From: an uncultured Oscillospiraceae bacterium
Lineage (GTDB): Bacteria; Bacillota; Clostridia; Oscillospirales; Ruminococcaceae
Length of the DNA: 7,821 bases
Assembly (NCBI GenBank): GCA_934527255.1
Contig: CAKTAM010000086.1
Coordinates: 1-7,821 of the forward strand
Reading direction: 5' to 3'
Part shown: piece by piece, positions 1 through 4,998 of the stretch
How positions within the stretch are numbered: position 1 is the first letter of the stretch
How the letters are laid out: each line of letters begins with the position of its first letter
Notes under the pieces: model-generated
Database searches by the model: none
What the model was told of the DNA's origin: nothing
The model's input: the letters and a program-made list of their open reading frames with translations, nothing else
Made by a program: the position numbers and the translations under genes

Positions 1-90
1 ACATTACAGCGTACCGGAGAAAGCGGAACGTTCGCCTTGCCTAAGCGTGCCCGCCAGAGCTGCCGCCGATGCCGTTTTGGCCCGGAAAGC

Positions 91-129
91 AAAAAAAGAA
101 CCTGCGGCATTCTGGATGCCACAGGTTCC
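91..129 (-). terminator. Rho-independent terminator of the tRNA-Arg gene
   Basis: On the minus strand a hairpin begins directly after the encoded CCA of the tRNA. The arms AACCTGTGGCAT and ATGCCGCAGGTT are complementary over 12 bp with a single G-U pair, and the loop is short. The stem is followed by seven T residues (A residues 91-97 on the plus strand). This is a textbook intrinsic terminator and suggests that the tRNA is a single-gene transcription unit. Nothing convincing is visible in positions 1-90 beyond it. Confidence 0.93.
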
Positions 130-206
130 TGGTGCGATGGGAGGGACTCGAACCCCCGACCTACTGGTTCGTAGCCAGTCACTCTATCCAGCTGAGCTAC
201 CAACGC
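130..206 (-). tRNA. tRNA-Arg, anticodon ACG, CCA encoded
   Basis: The minus strand folds into a full cloverleaf: 7-bp acceptor (206-200 with 140-134), D arm GCTC/GAGT with an AGCTGGATA loop, anticodon stem ACTGG/CCAGT with loop CTACGAA, a 5-nt variable loop, and T arm GGGGG/CCCTC with loop TTCGAGT. The anticodon is ACG, so this is the arginine tRNA that reads CGN codons after A34 is deaminated to inosine by TadA (established for bacterial tRNA-Arg-ACG). The discriminator is A, and CCA is encoded at 132-130. The body without CCA is 74 nt. One oddity is that acceptor position 4 (U) faces position 69 (U), giving a U-U mismatch; the other six acceptor pairs are Watson-Crick. Confidence 0.97.
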
Positions 207-220
207 ACGGTGCATGAATT

Positions 221-249
221 ATAATACCACAGTGCCCCGGGTTTGTCAA
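221..249 (-). promoter_or_regulatory. Sigma-A type promoter of the tRNA-Arg gene
   Basis: On the minus strand there is a perfect -35 box TTGACA (249-244), a 17-bp spacer, and a -10 box TATTAT (226-221). The predicted start lies about seven bases further on, near 213-214, leaving a leader of roughly seven bases before the mature tRNA 5' end at 206. Box sequence and spacing are near the housekeeping consensus, as expected for a strongly expressed stable RNA gene. Confidence 0.92.
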
Positions 250-250
250 C

Positions 251-273
251 AACTTTTTTCAAAATTTTTGAAA
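251..273 (-). promoter_or_regulatory. A/T-rich UP-element-like tract upstream of the tRNA promoter
   Basis: Directly upstream of the -35 box on the minus strand is a run of A and T tracts (about 273-251, reading CAAAAATTTTG then AAAAAAG) in otherwise GC-rich DNA. Such tracts next to stable-RNA promoters bind the RNA polymerase alpha C-terminal domain in other bacteria. That role here is inferred from composition and position only. Confidence 0.55.
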
Positions 274-358
274 GGCTTTTTGCCGACCGGGGCGGCCAAG
301 CCGCAGGGGCCCGTGGGCAGGGGCTTCGGCCGTCGGGCGGCGGCCATCCGGTGGGGCT

Positions 359-793
359 CTATTCTTTCTCCGGGCAGGAAAGCGCGTGCTCGTCCAGATA
401 TTGCAGTACCCGCCGCAGAAGATGCTTATCCGCGGGGTAGGTCAGGCGGCTCATGGCCTCCTCGGCGTCAAAAAAGCGTGCCTCTTCAATTTCGCCGGGC
501 TGCGGCGTGGCGCTGCAGCCGCAGGCGCGCGCGGCAAAATAAACCACCTTTTTCATGGTGCCCTTCACGGGGGAATAATTGGTGACAAACCGGAACTCCG
601 GCAAAAGAATGACCCGCACGCCGGTTTCCTCCAGCACCTCCCGCAGGGCGGTCTGCGGTTCGCTTTCGCCGACCTCCACATGCCCCTTGGGAAATGCCCA
701 ACGGCCGCCCGCAATATGGCGCACCATCAATACGCGGCGGCGGTGGCCTTCCTCCCAGATGCACACCGCGCCGCAGCTTTTTTCAAATTTCAT
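359..793 (-). CDS. Nudix hydrolase, Ap4A-hydrolase (dinucleoside tetraphosphatase) type
   Basis: This 144-residue protein carries an intact Nudix box: G37, E43, R51-E52, E55-E56 and G58 match GX5EX7REUXEEXGU. The glutamates bind the Mg2+ or Mn2+ that drives hydrolysis of a nucleoside diphosphate linked to another group. The N-terminal SCGAV strand, the FPKGHVE run into the box, and the later G-x-x-K-x-V-V-Y-F strand are typical of bacterial asymmetric Ap4A hydrolases, which split diadenosine tetraphosphate into ATP and AMP in the cytoplasm. The start at 793 fits where family members begin. The Shine-Dalgarno is weak (a GAGAAAG stretch about 10-15 nt upstream). The gene is divergent from the NERD-like gene, with its own promoter near 908-936 and a leader of about 108 nt. 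No T-rich terminator hairpin is visible between its stop and the tRNA promoter. Substrate is inferred from family resemblance; another dinucleotide or mRNA-cap-like substrate is possible. Confidence 0.9.
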   Translation of the reverse strand: MKFEKSCGAVCIWEEGHRRRVLMVRHIAGGRWAFPKGHVEVGESEPQTALREVLEETGVRVILLPEFRFVTNYSPVKGTMKKVVYFAARACGCSATPQPGEIEEARFFDAEEAMSRLTYPADKHLLRRVLQYLDEHALSCPEKE

Positions 794-907
794 TGTTTTC
801 TGTCTTTCTCAGTTGTTCCAAACACCCGCCCGCCGCAGGCGGCCGGGGAAGGGTCTCTGCTGCCGTTCGCAGCCCTGCGGGCCGACGGCCTCCCTGTTTT
901 CTCTCCT

Positions 908-936
908 ATTATACTAAATCGGAAAAGATTTATAAA
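908..936 (-). promoter_or_regulatory. Probable promoter of the Nudix hydrolase gene
   Basis: On the minus strand a perfect -10 box TATAAT (913-908) is preceded at 17 bp by TTTATA (936-931), which matches four of six -35 positions. It lies in an AT-rich island between the two divergent genes. The predicted start near 901 gives a GC-rich 5' leader of about 108 nt, which can form small hairpins such as GCTGC/GCAGC, but no known riboswitch is recognisable in it. Confidence 0.7.
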
Positions 937-952
937 GGGCTAAAAGATAAAT

Positions 953-981
953 TTGTCTTTTTTTCCTGCATTTGCTATAAT
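953..981 (+). promoter_or_regulatory. Promoter of the NERD-like gene, extended -10
   Basis: There is a -35 box TTGTCT (953-958), a 17-bp spacer, and a perfect -10 box TATAAT (976-981) preceded by TGC, making an extended -10. The predicted start is near 988, leaving a leader of about 33 nt to the GTG start at 1021. It lies back to back with the Nudix promoter, the two -35 boxes being 16 bp apart. Confidence 0.85.
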
Positions 982-1004
982 GCTGATAGCAACCCCAATG
1001 AAAC

Positions 1005-1009
1005 GGAGG
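1005..1009 (+). promoter_or_regulatory. Ribosome binding site that sets the GTG start of the NERD-like gene
   Basis: GGAGG at 1005-1009 ends 11 nt before the GTG at 1021. The first in-frame ATG, at 1036, is 26 nt away, too far to use this site, and upstream in-frame ATGs would place most of the promoter inside the gene. GTG at 1021 is therefore the supported start. Confidence 0.8.
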
Positions 1010-1020
1010 AACCGAATACC

Positions 1021-1623
1021 GTGGAAACAAGAAGTATGATCATTTTTTTGCTGGTGGCGCTGGTGCTGATTTTGGTGGCAGTGTGGTATGCGGAACGCGA
1101 ACCAAAGGGCCCGCGACGCGCCCGCGACAATAAAAATACGGATGCCGCCGTCCGCGTGCTGAAGCAATACGCAGCCCGCAACGGCTTTCGTGTGCTGGGG
1201 CCGGTGACCTTTACCCGCAACGGCCGCACAGCGCATCTGGACGGCGTGCTGTTGGGCTGGTTTGGCGTGCTGGGCGTCAAGGCGATTGGCTATAACGGGC
1301 AGGTATACGGCAACCCGCGCGAGGCGCAGTGGCTTTGGGCCTGTGCCGACCGCCGCGAAAGTTTTCCCAACCCGGCGGAGGAATGCGCGTTGGCTGCGCG
1401 CCTGATGCGGGAGGCGCTGATGAAGGCGGGTATCCGCACGCCGGAGACCGAGGCAGTGTATGTTTTTACCGACCCGAAGGTCGAGCTGGCCATACCGGCA
1501 AATGCCAATGCCATGAAAACGGCCGATCTGCGCGCTTACCTGCGCCGGGAGAAATTCCGGGCGGATAAGGGCTATGAGGTCGACCAGCTGTACGAGGCCC
1601 TGCTGCCGTTTGCCGACCGATAA
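1021..1623 (+). CDS. Membrane-anchored NERD-like domain protein with degenerate catalytic residues
   Basis: This 200-residue protein starts with GTG. Residues 7-23 form one strongly hydrophobic N-terminal segment, followed by a basic, polar stretch (24-40), so it is probably a single-pass anchor with the domain in the cytoplasm. Residues about 42-136 resemble the NERD (nuclease-related) domain: an LDGVLLG strand with D74, then G82-V-L-G-V-K87-A-I89-G-Y-N-G93-Q-V-Y-G97, then W104 and an N117-P118 motif before a helix, in the family order. Family members normally have E-x-K in the central strand; here K87 and I89 stand at those positions, so nuclease activity is probably lost. Role unknown: NERD proteins are usually linked to DNA processing, but a structural or binding role is more likely here. 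It is expressed alone from its own promoter. The family call is by eye and should be confirmed by profile search. Confidence 0.75.
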   Translation: METRSMIIFLLVALVLILVAVWYAEREPKGPRRARDNKNTDAAVRVLKQYAARNGFRVLGPVTFTRNGRTAHLDGVLLGWFGVLGVKAIGYNGQVYGNPREAQWLWACADRRESFPNPAEECALAARLMREALMKAGIRTPETEAVYVFTDPKVELAIPANANAMKTADLRAYLRREKFRADKGYEVDQLYEALLPFADR

Positions 1624-1674
1624 TGCTTGCCATGATCGGCAAAAGAGCGCGGTAAGGTATCTGTTTGTTGTCAG

Positions 1675-1712
1675 GAGAAGGGCATCGGCGGCCGTGCGGC
1701 GCTTTTCTCTTG
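1675..1712 (+). terminator. Possible weak terminator after the NERD-like gene
   Basis: A stem of about 13 bp with two G-U pairs and one mismatch joins the segment starting GAGAAGGGC (1675) to the one ending GCTTTTCTC (1709), with a 9-nt loop. The T-rich part lies within the right arm and continues only as TTG, so termination may be inefficient. It begins about 50 nt after the stop codon. Confidence 0.35.
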
Positions 1713-1758
1713 AAAAATTTGCAGTGGGATGCTTGAAAAATTTCGGCACTGCAAATTT
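1709..1758. repeat. 12-bp inverted repeat overlapping a 12-bp direct repeat
   Basis: AAATTTGCAGTG (1715-1726) is perfectly inverted at 1747-1758 with a 20-bp spacer. The element CTTGAAAAATTT occurs twice, at 1709-1720 and 1732-1743, 23 bp apart (about two helical turns). Two identical sites on the same DNA face, within an inverted repeat, could be a regulator binding array or a hairpin in the RNA. It lies 150-200 bp upstream of the DUF4838 gene. No confident -35/-10 pair is visible between it and that gene. Confidence 0.7.
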
Positions 1759-1765
1759 GGATAAC

Positions 1766-1795
1766 GCAAAAGCGATTGCTGTGGAAAGCTTTTGC
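1766..1795. promoter_or_regulatory. Candidate operator region: GCAA-N6-TTGC palindrome plus inverted GCAAAAGC
   Basis: GCAAAAGCGATTGC (1766-1779) is a pseudo-palindrome of the form GCAA-N2-GC-N2-TTGC, similar in layout to LacI-type operators. Its left part GCAAAAGC is also inverted at 1788-1795 (GCTTTTGC). Its position upstream of a carbohydrate-type gene makes an operator plausible. No cognate regulator gene is in the window, so this is inference from symmetry alone. Confidence 0.3.
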
Positions 1796-1827
1796 TTTGC
1801 GGGCTTCTACTTTGTAAGAGAAAAAAC

Positions 1828-1894
1828 GGCCGGAAAAAGGATGGCCCGGCCCCATGCAGGCCCGACCGTGCAACGGTTTGGCAGACAGGCCGGG
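1828..1894 (+). promoter_or_regulatory. Leader RNA of the DUF4838 gene with two mutually exclusive stems
   Basis: CCGGCC at 1846-1851 can pair with GGCCGG upstream (1828-1833) or with GGCCGG downstream (1888-1893; 7 bp as CCCGGCC with GGCCGGG). The downstream pairing encloses a small perfect hairpin ACCGT-GCA-ACGGT (1865-1877) and ends three nt before the ribosome binding site AAAGGA (1897-1902). The arrangement could modulate access to the ribosome site. It matches no riboswitch class that I recognise, and GC-rich stems arise easily by chance in this genome. Confidence 0.35.
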
Positions 1895-1911
1895 AGAAAG
1901 GAAAAGGAAAA

Positions 1912-3654
1912 ATGAGCGAGTTTGTATTGGCCCGGGGCGGCCGTGTGTGCCGCATTTGTCTTGCACCGCAGGCGCCGCAAACGGTTGCCACGGCGGCGGG
2001 TGAGCTGGCCCGCTGCCTGAAAGCGCAGTGCGGCACCGCACCGGAGATGTACTGCGGCACGCCGCAGGCGGGTGAGCTTTGCCTTGGCGCACGCAGCGGC
2101 GACTGCGAAAAGGAAGAGCTGCGCCTTTGTGTGGAGGAGGGCATTCTGTGGCTGGACGGCGGCGAACGTGGGCTGATCTACGCGGCGTACGAGCTGCTGG
2201 AGCGGCTGGGCTGCCGCTTCTTTACGGCGGACTGCGAGTATCTGCCCCCGGCGGAGGAGCTGACCCTGCCGGAGGATACCCATGTGGTGCAAAAACCGCT
2301 GTTTGAGTACCGCAGCGCTTACTGGTACGGTGTGGATGCGGCCTTTGCGCCAAAGCTGCGGCTGAATGCCGTCAAGGACGACCCCATTTCGGAGGAATGG
2401 GGCGGCGATGTGCACTACAACGGGTTTGTGCATACGCTGGGCGATTTGGCGGAAATGGAAAAGGTGGACGGCGACTATCTGGATCGCCAGCCCTGCCTGA
2501 CCAGCGAAAAAACCTTTGAGACCGTGGTCAAAAACCTGCGCGGTCGTCTGCGGGAGGATCCTTCGGCGACCATTGCCTCGGTATCGCAGAACGACAGCCA
2601 CGAGTACGGCCGCGGCTGCGGCTGCAGCGCCTGCCGGGCGCTGGATGAGGCGGAGGGTACGCCGATGGGCTCGCTGCTGACGTTTGTCAACCGCGTGGCG
2701 GATACCCTGAAGCCGGAATACCCCGCGCTTGCCATTGATACGCTGGCCTATCGCTACACCCGCAAGGCCCCGGCGGTGCTGTGTGCCCGCGACAATGTGA
2801 TTGTGCGCCTGTGCAGCATCGAGTGCTGCTTCTCGCACCCCATTGCCGAATGCGACACCGCCATTTACGCTGTGGAGGACGAGGGCTTTGCCGCGACCCT
2901 GCGCAGCTGGGCCAAGCACTGCGGCCGCATTTATATCTGGGATTACACCACCAACTTCCGCAACTATCACGTCAGCTACCCCAACTTTGGCGTGCTGCGC
3001 CAGAACCTGCGCTTTTTTGCCGAAAACCATGTGCGCGGCGTGTTTGAGCAGGGCGACCGGCAGACGGTCAACGGCGAGTTTGGCCTGCTGCGCGCCTATC
3101 TGCTGGGCAAGCTGCTGTGGGATCCTTACATGAGCGAGGAGACCTACCTGCGGCATATGGACGAATTTCTGACCGGCTATTACGGGGCGGGCGGCCCGGC
3201 GCTGCGCCGCTTTATCGACCGGCTGCAGGCTGCCGCCGCCCGGGTGCACTTCGGCATTTATTTTGAAGACCCCACAACGCTGTTTACCGACCCCGGGCGG
3301 GAGACGATCGACCTTGCGGGCGCGGAGGCCTTTCTGCAAAAGGGCAGGGAGGATTTTGCGCAGGCACGCGCCGTGGCAACGCCGGTGCAGCGCACGCGGC
3401 TGGAACGGGCCGAGCTGCAGCTGGATGTGTACGAGTGGTATCTGCGCCGCGCGCAGATGGAGGCCCTGCCGGAGGAGGCCGACGACGCCAGAGCGGCAGC
3501 CCGCACGGCCGTGCAGGCCGCCGGTGAGGTGCTGTATGCCCATGCGCTGGCGCATGGCATTACCTACATGCACGAAAGCTTTGCCAGCGGCGATTACCGC
3601 TTTGATAACGGCGGCATTGATTTTCTGCAGCAGCCCGCTTTCTGGGGCAAATAA
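1912..3654 (+). CDS. DUF4838 domain protein, putative carbohydrate-active enzyme
   Basis: This 580-residue protein has no signal peptide or membrane segment, so it is probably cytoplasmic. Residues 1-120 resemble the alpha/beta domain found before GH67/GH20-type barrels. Residues about 125-440 match the DUF4838 family by recognisable blocks: CLTSEK (195-200), SVSQND (224-229), a C236-G-C238-S-A-C241 cluster, IDTLAYRYTRK (275-285), VIVRLCSIECCFSHP (296-310), YIWDYTTNF (341-349), GVFEQG (376-381) and RAYLLGKLLWDP (394-405). The C-terminal 140 residues are helical. Members are regarded as putative glycoside hydrolases; I know of no established reaction and assign none. Start: ATG 1912 has AAAGGA nine nt upstream; in-frame codons further upstream lack a ribosome site. 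It stands alone, without transporter or regulator genes beside it. A very long reading frame on the opposite strand is a GC-rich shadow. Confidence 0.88.
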   Translation: MSEFVLARGGRVCRICLAPQAPQTVATAAGELARCLKAQCGTAPEMYCGTPQAGELCLGARSGDCEKEELRLCVEEGILWLDGGERGLIYAAYELLERLGCRFFTADCEYLPPAEELTLPEDTHVVQKPLFEYRSAYWYGVDAAFAPKLRLNAVKDDPISEEWGGDVHYNGFVHTLGDLAEMEKVDGDYLDRQPCLTSEKTFETVVKNLRGRLREDPSATIASVSQNDSHEYGRGCGCSACRALDEAEGTPMGSLLTFVNRVADTLKPEYPALAIDTLAYRYTRKAPAVLCARDNVIVRLCSIECCFSHPIAECDTAIYAVEDEGFAATLRSWAKHCGRIYIWDYTTNFRNYHVSYPNFGVLRQNLRFFAENHVRGVFEQGDRQTVNGEFGLLRAYLLGKLLWDPYMSEETYLRHMDEFLTGYYGAGGPALRRFIDRLQAAAARVHFGIYFEDPTTLFTDPGRETIDLAGAEAFLQKGREDFAQARAVATPVQRTRLERAELQLDVYEWYLRRAQMEALPEEADDARAAARTAVQAAGEVLYAHALAHGITYMHESFASGDYRFDNGGIDFLQQPAFWGK

Positions 3655-3690
3655 TTCCAAAACGCCGCCCAAGCGGGCGCGGGGCGCGCA

Positions 3691-3751
3691 GGATGCTTTT
3701 TGCCCGGCTGTCGTCTGATTGCAGAAAAGCGAGACGATCGGCCGGGCATCC
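3691..3751. repeat. Large imperfect inverted repeat, possible structured RNA or cruciform
   Basis: The left arm 3702-3716 (GCCCGGCTGTCGTCT) pairs with 3732-3747 over 15 bp, with one bulged A and one G-U pair, around a 15-nt loop. Outside it, GGAT (3691-3694) can pair with ATCC (3748-3751) across a bulge that contains TTTTT. Neither strand has a T tract after the stem, so it is not a normal intrinsic terminator. It starts about 37 nt after the DUF4838 stop and could protect that mRNA's 3' end or be a dispersed palindromic repeat. Confidence 0.7.
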
Positions 3752-3846
3752 GCCGGGGCTGCTGCCGCTGCCTGCGCCCGGTGCATGGCTCTTTGGCGGG
3801 CTTTTCGGCCATCCTTCAAGTCGGCTGCCTGCCGTTGACAGAATAG

Positions 3847-3891
3847 AACAAAAAGCCTCCGTATGCCGGTGAAAGCATACGGAGGCTTTGC
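3847..3891 (-). terminator. Strong terminator with a perfect 15-bp stem, possibly bidirectional
   Basis: AAAGCCTCCGTATGC (3852-3866) and GCATACGGAGGCTTT (3875-3889) are perfect inverted arms around an 8-nt loop. Read on the minus strand the stem is followed by a run of T and then TTCT (from 3854 down to about 3845), a good tail for stopping transcription from the thioredoxin side. On the plus strand the tail is only TTTG, so it may stop DUF4838 transcripts less well. It sits between the two converging genes. Confidence 0.88.
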
Positions 3892-4003
3892 TGTATGTGT
3901 GGGCGGTGTATCCGTCGGCGGGCGGCAAATGTGCGGTTCCGTCATTGGCGCGGCACGCCGTATGGCGGCCGGTCGTCTGTCAGGCTTGCCGAGGCGGATG
4001 CCC

Positions 4004-4026
4004 GAAAAACGGCGCAGGGGCCGTTT
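4004..4026 (-). terminator. Probable intrinsic terminator downstream of thioredoxin
   Basis: On the minus strand AAACGGC (4026-4020) and GCCGTTT (4013-4007) pair perfectly over 7 bp around a 6-nt loop, and the right arm runs into five T residues (4009-4005). It lies about 68 nt after the trxA stop and would be the first terminator met; the stronger stem at 3852-3889 would act as backup. Confidence 0.6.
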
Positions 4027-4072
4027 CGCGCGGGGAGCGGCCGACACAGCCGGTTTTGGCGGGGTGCAGCTG

Positions 4073-4088
4073 CCCGCTTCAAAGCGGG
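4073..4088. repeat. Short perfect palindrome beside the thioredoxin stop codon
   Basis: CCCGCTT and AAGCGGG are perfect inverted arms separated by CA, five bases beyond the trxA stop. As RNA it would form a stem of six pairs with a four-base loop. No T run follows on the minus strand, so on its own it is unlikely to terminate; it could stabilise the mRNA end. Confidence 0.5.
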
Positions 4089-4093
4089 TGTGT

Positions 4094-4402
4094 TCAGTTC
4101 AGCAGTGCCAGAATGGCCTCCTTGGGGCGTGCGCCTACCGCCTGGTTGGCAACCTGTCCGTCCCGCATGACGATCAGCGTAGGAATGCTCATGATGCCAA
4201 AGCGGCGCGCCAGCTCGGGCTGCTCGTCCACATTGACCTTGCCCACCTTGATGGCGTCGTTCTCTTCGGCAATTTCATCCACAATGGGCGAGACCATGCG
4301 GCAGGGGCCGCACCAGGTGGCCCAGAAATCCAGAAGAACGGGGCGGTCGGCGTGCAGGACCTCCTGCTCAAAGTTTTCGTTGGTAATGGTCACAACAGAC
4401 AT
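4094..4402 (-). CDS. trxA: Thioredoxin
   Basis: This 102-residue protein has the usual length and fold order of a bacterial thioredoxin. It carries the active site W30-C31-G-P-C34, the buried aspartate D25 in LLDFWATW, and the cis-proline in SIPT (P74) that faces the active site. It reduces disulfides in cytoplasmic proteins such as ribonucleotide reductase and peroxiredoxins, and is recycled by thioredoxin reductase, which is not in this window. The start at 4402 is set by a strong AAAGGAGG site eight nt upstream (around 4411-4418). The gene stands alone on the minus strand. I see no near-consensus promoter in the 140 bp upstream; the best -10-like hexamer lacks a -35 partner. Terminators follow at 4004-4026 and 3852-3889. 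Confidence 0.97.
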   Translation of the reverse strand: MSVVTITNENFEQEVLHADRPVLLDFWATWCGPCRMVSPIVDEIAEENDAIKVGKVNVDEQPELARRFGIMSIPTLIVMRDGQVANQAVGARPKEAILALLN

Positions 4403-4545
4403 GAGAAAAACCTCCTTTAAAATGAAAAAAAGAGTGTACGGTTAAGGTGCCCCGCAGGCGCGGCCGTCATACCCCATGCAAAACGCTGCCGACCGTATGC
4501 CGACGGCGGCTGCCGCATACAATGCGGCAAAGGGGGGTGGTACGG

Positions 4546-4998
4546 TTGCGCCCACGGGATGGTTGGCTGGCCGGGCTGGCAGCGCTGCCCTTTGGGGCGG
4601 CGGCCGCCTGTCTGCAGCTGCACGGGCTGCTGCTGCCGGAGGTGCGCCTGCACGGCATGGTGTTCTGGCTGTGCGCGGCACTGCTGCTGTGGCTGCTGGG
4701 GGCGGCGTGTCCGCAGCCCCGCCCGGCCGATGAGCCGTTGGAGGGCTGGCGTGCAGAAACGGCCCGCCGCGCGCCGCCCTGCACTAGGCCCGCCGCCGAC
4801 CCGTTGTGCGGCCTGGGACCCTGCCTGCTGGCGGGGTGTGCGCTGGCCCAGTTGGGGGCGCTGGGCGGCCTGTGCCTGCGGCTGCCGCCCGCTGCGGCCG
4901 CCTGCTGGACGGGGCTGACCTGCGCGGCCCTGTGCTGGCTGCTGCTGTGTCTGCTGGCGCTGCTGTGCCTGCGGCGCGATGCGCTGCCGCAGCGCTGA
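4546..4998 (+). CDS. Unrecognised Cys- and Leu-rich membrane protein, four predicted helices
   Basis: I do not recognise a family. With a TTG start at 4546 it has 150 residues and four hydrophobic segments at about 7-27, 36-54, 88-110 and 119-141. Arginine-rich N- and C-termini and an Arg-rich loop at 56-87 predict both ends and that loop in the cytoplasm. It has 13 cysteines, nearly 9 percent, unusual for a small membrane protein. Evidence that it is real: it fills a gap with no other candidate, codon third positions are almost all G or C as in the neighbours, Leu is mostly CTG, and the hydrophobic pattern is regular. Start choice: a GGGGGG run at 4532-4537, after AAA, suits TTG at 4546; ATG at 4522 (158 aa) and GTG at 4537 are in-frame alternatives with poorer site placement. 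It is divergent from trxA and converges on the PLP-enzyme gene. Confidence 0.6.
   Translation: MRPRDGWLAGLAALPFGAAAACLQLHGLLLPEVRLHGMVFWLCAALLLWLLGAACPQPRPADEPLEGWRAETARRAPPCTRPAADPLCGLGPCLLAGCALAQLGALGGLCLRLPPAAAACWTGLTCAALCWLLLCLLALLCLRRDALPQR

Larger units (their letters stand above)
3655..4093. other. Gene-free stretch between converging genes, rich in hairpins
   Basis: I see no credible gene in these 439 bp. The reading frames that cross it have no ribosome sites and run into thioredoxin antisense. It holds a small GC hairpin CGCCC-AAGC-GGGCG (3666-3679), a large imperfect hairpin (3691-3751), a perfect 15-bp terminator stem (3852-3889), a minus-strand terminator candidate (4004-4026), and a short palindrome next to the thioredoxin stop (4073-4088). 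Confidence 0.75.

Noticed and set aside
3..44. Short open frame from the window edge to TAA at 42-44 as a gene tail
   Set aside because: Only 13 codons without recognisable content; the other two plus-strand frames are also open, so coding cannot be supported.
283..336. GC-rich inverted repeat after the Nudix gene (CCGAC and GGCCAAGCC with their complements) as a terminator
   Set aside because: The stem has a large asymmetric bulge, and on the minus strand it is followed by A residues, not T, so an intrinsic terminator is not supported.
3835..3840. Perfect TTGACA hexamer on the plus strand as a promoter -35 box
   Set aside because: No -10-like hexamer lies at 16-18 bp; the expected position falls inside the terminator stem and no gene follows on that strand.
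1807..4047. 746-codon open frame on the minus strand antisense to the DUF4838 gene
   Set aside because: Repetitive Ala/Arg/Gln-rich translation, no ribosome site, and it covers a gene whose sense protein matches a known family. Long antisense frames are common in GC-rich DNA.
3863..4445. Two 185-codon plus-strand frames across the gene-free stretch and antisense to thioredoxin
   Set aside because: They begin inside a terminator hairpin or just after it, have no ribosome site, and most of their length is antisense to trxA.
4495..4520. GTATGC/GCATAC inverted repeat between trxA and the membrane-protein gene as an operator
   Set aside because: Only six clean pairs with a mismatched interior, no second copy, and no promoter located nearby, so support is too thin.
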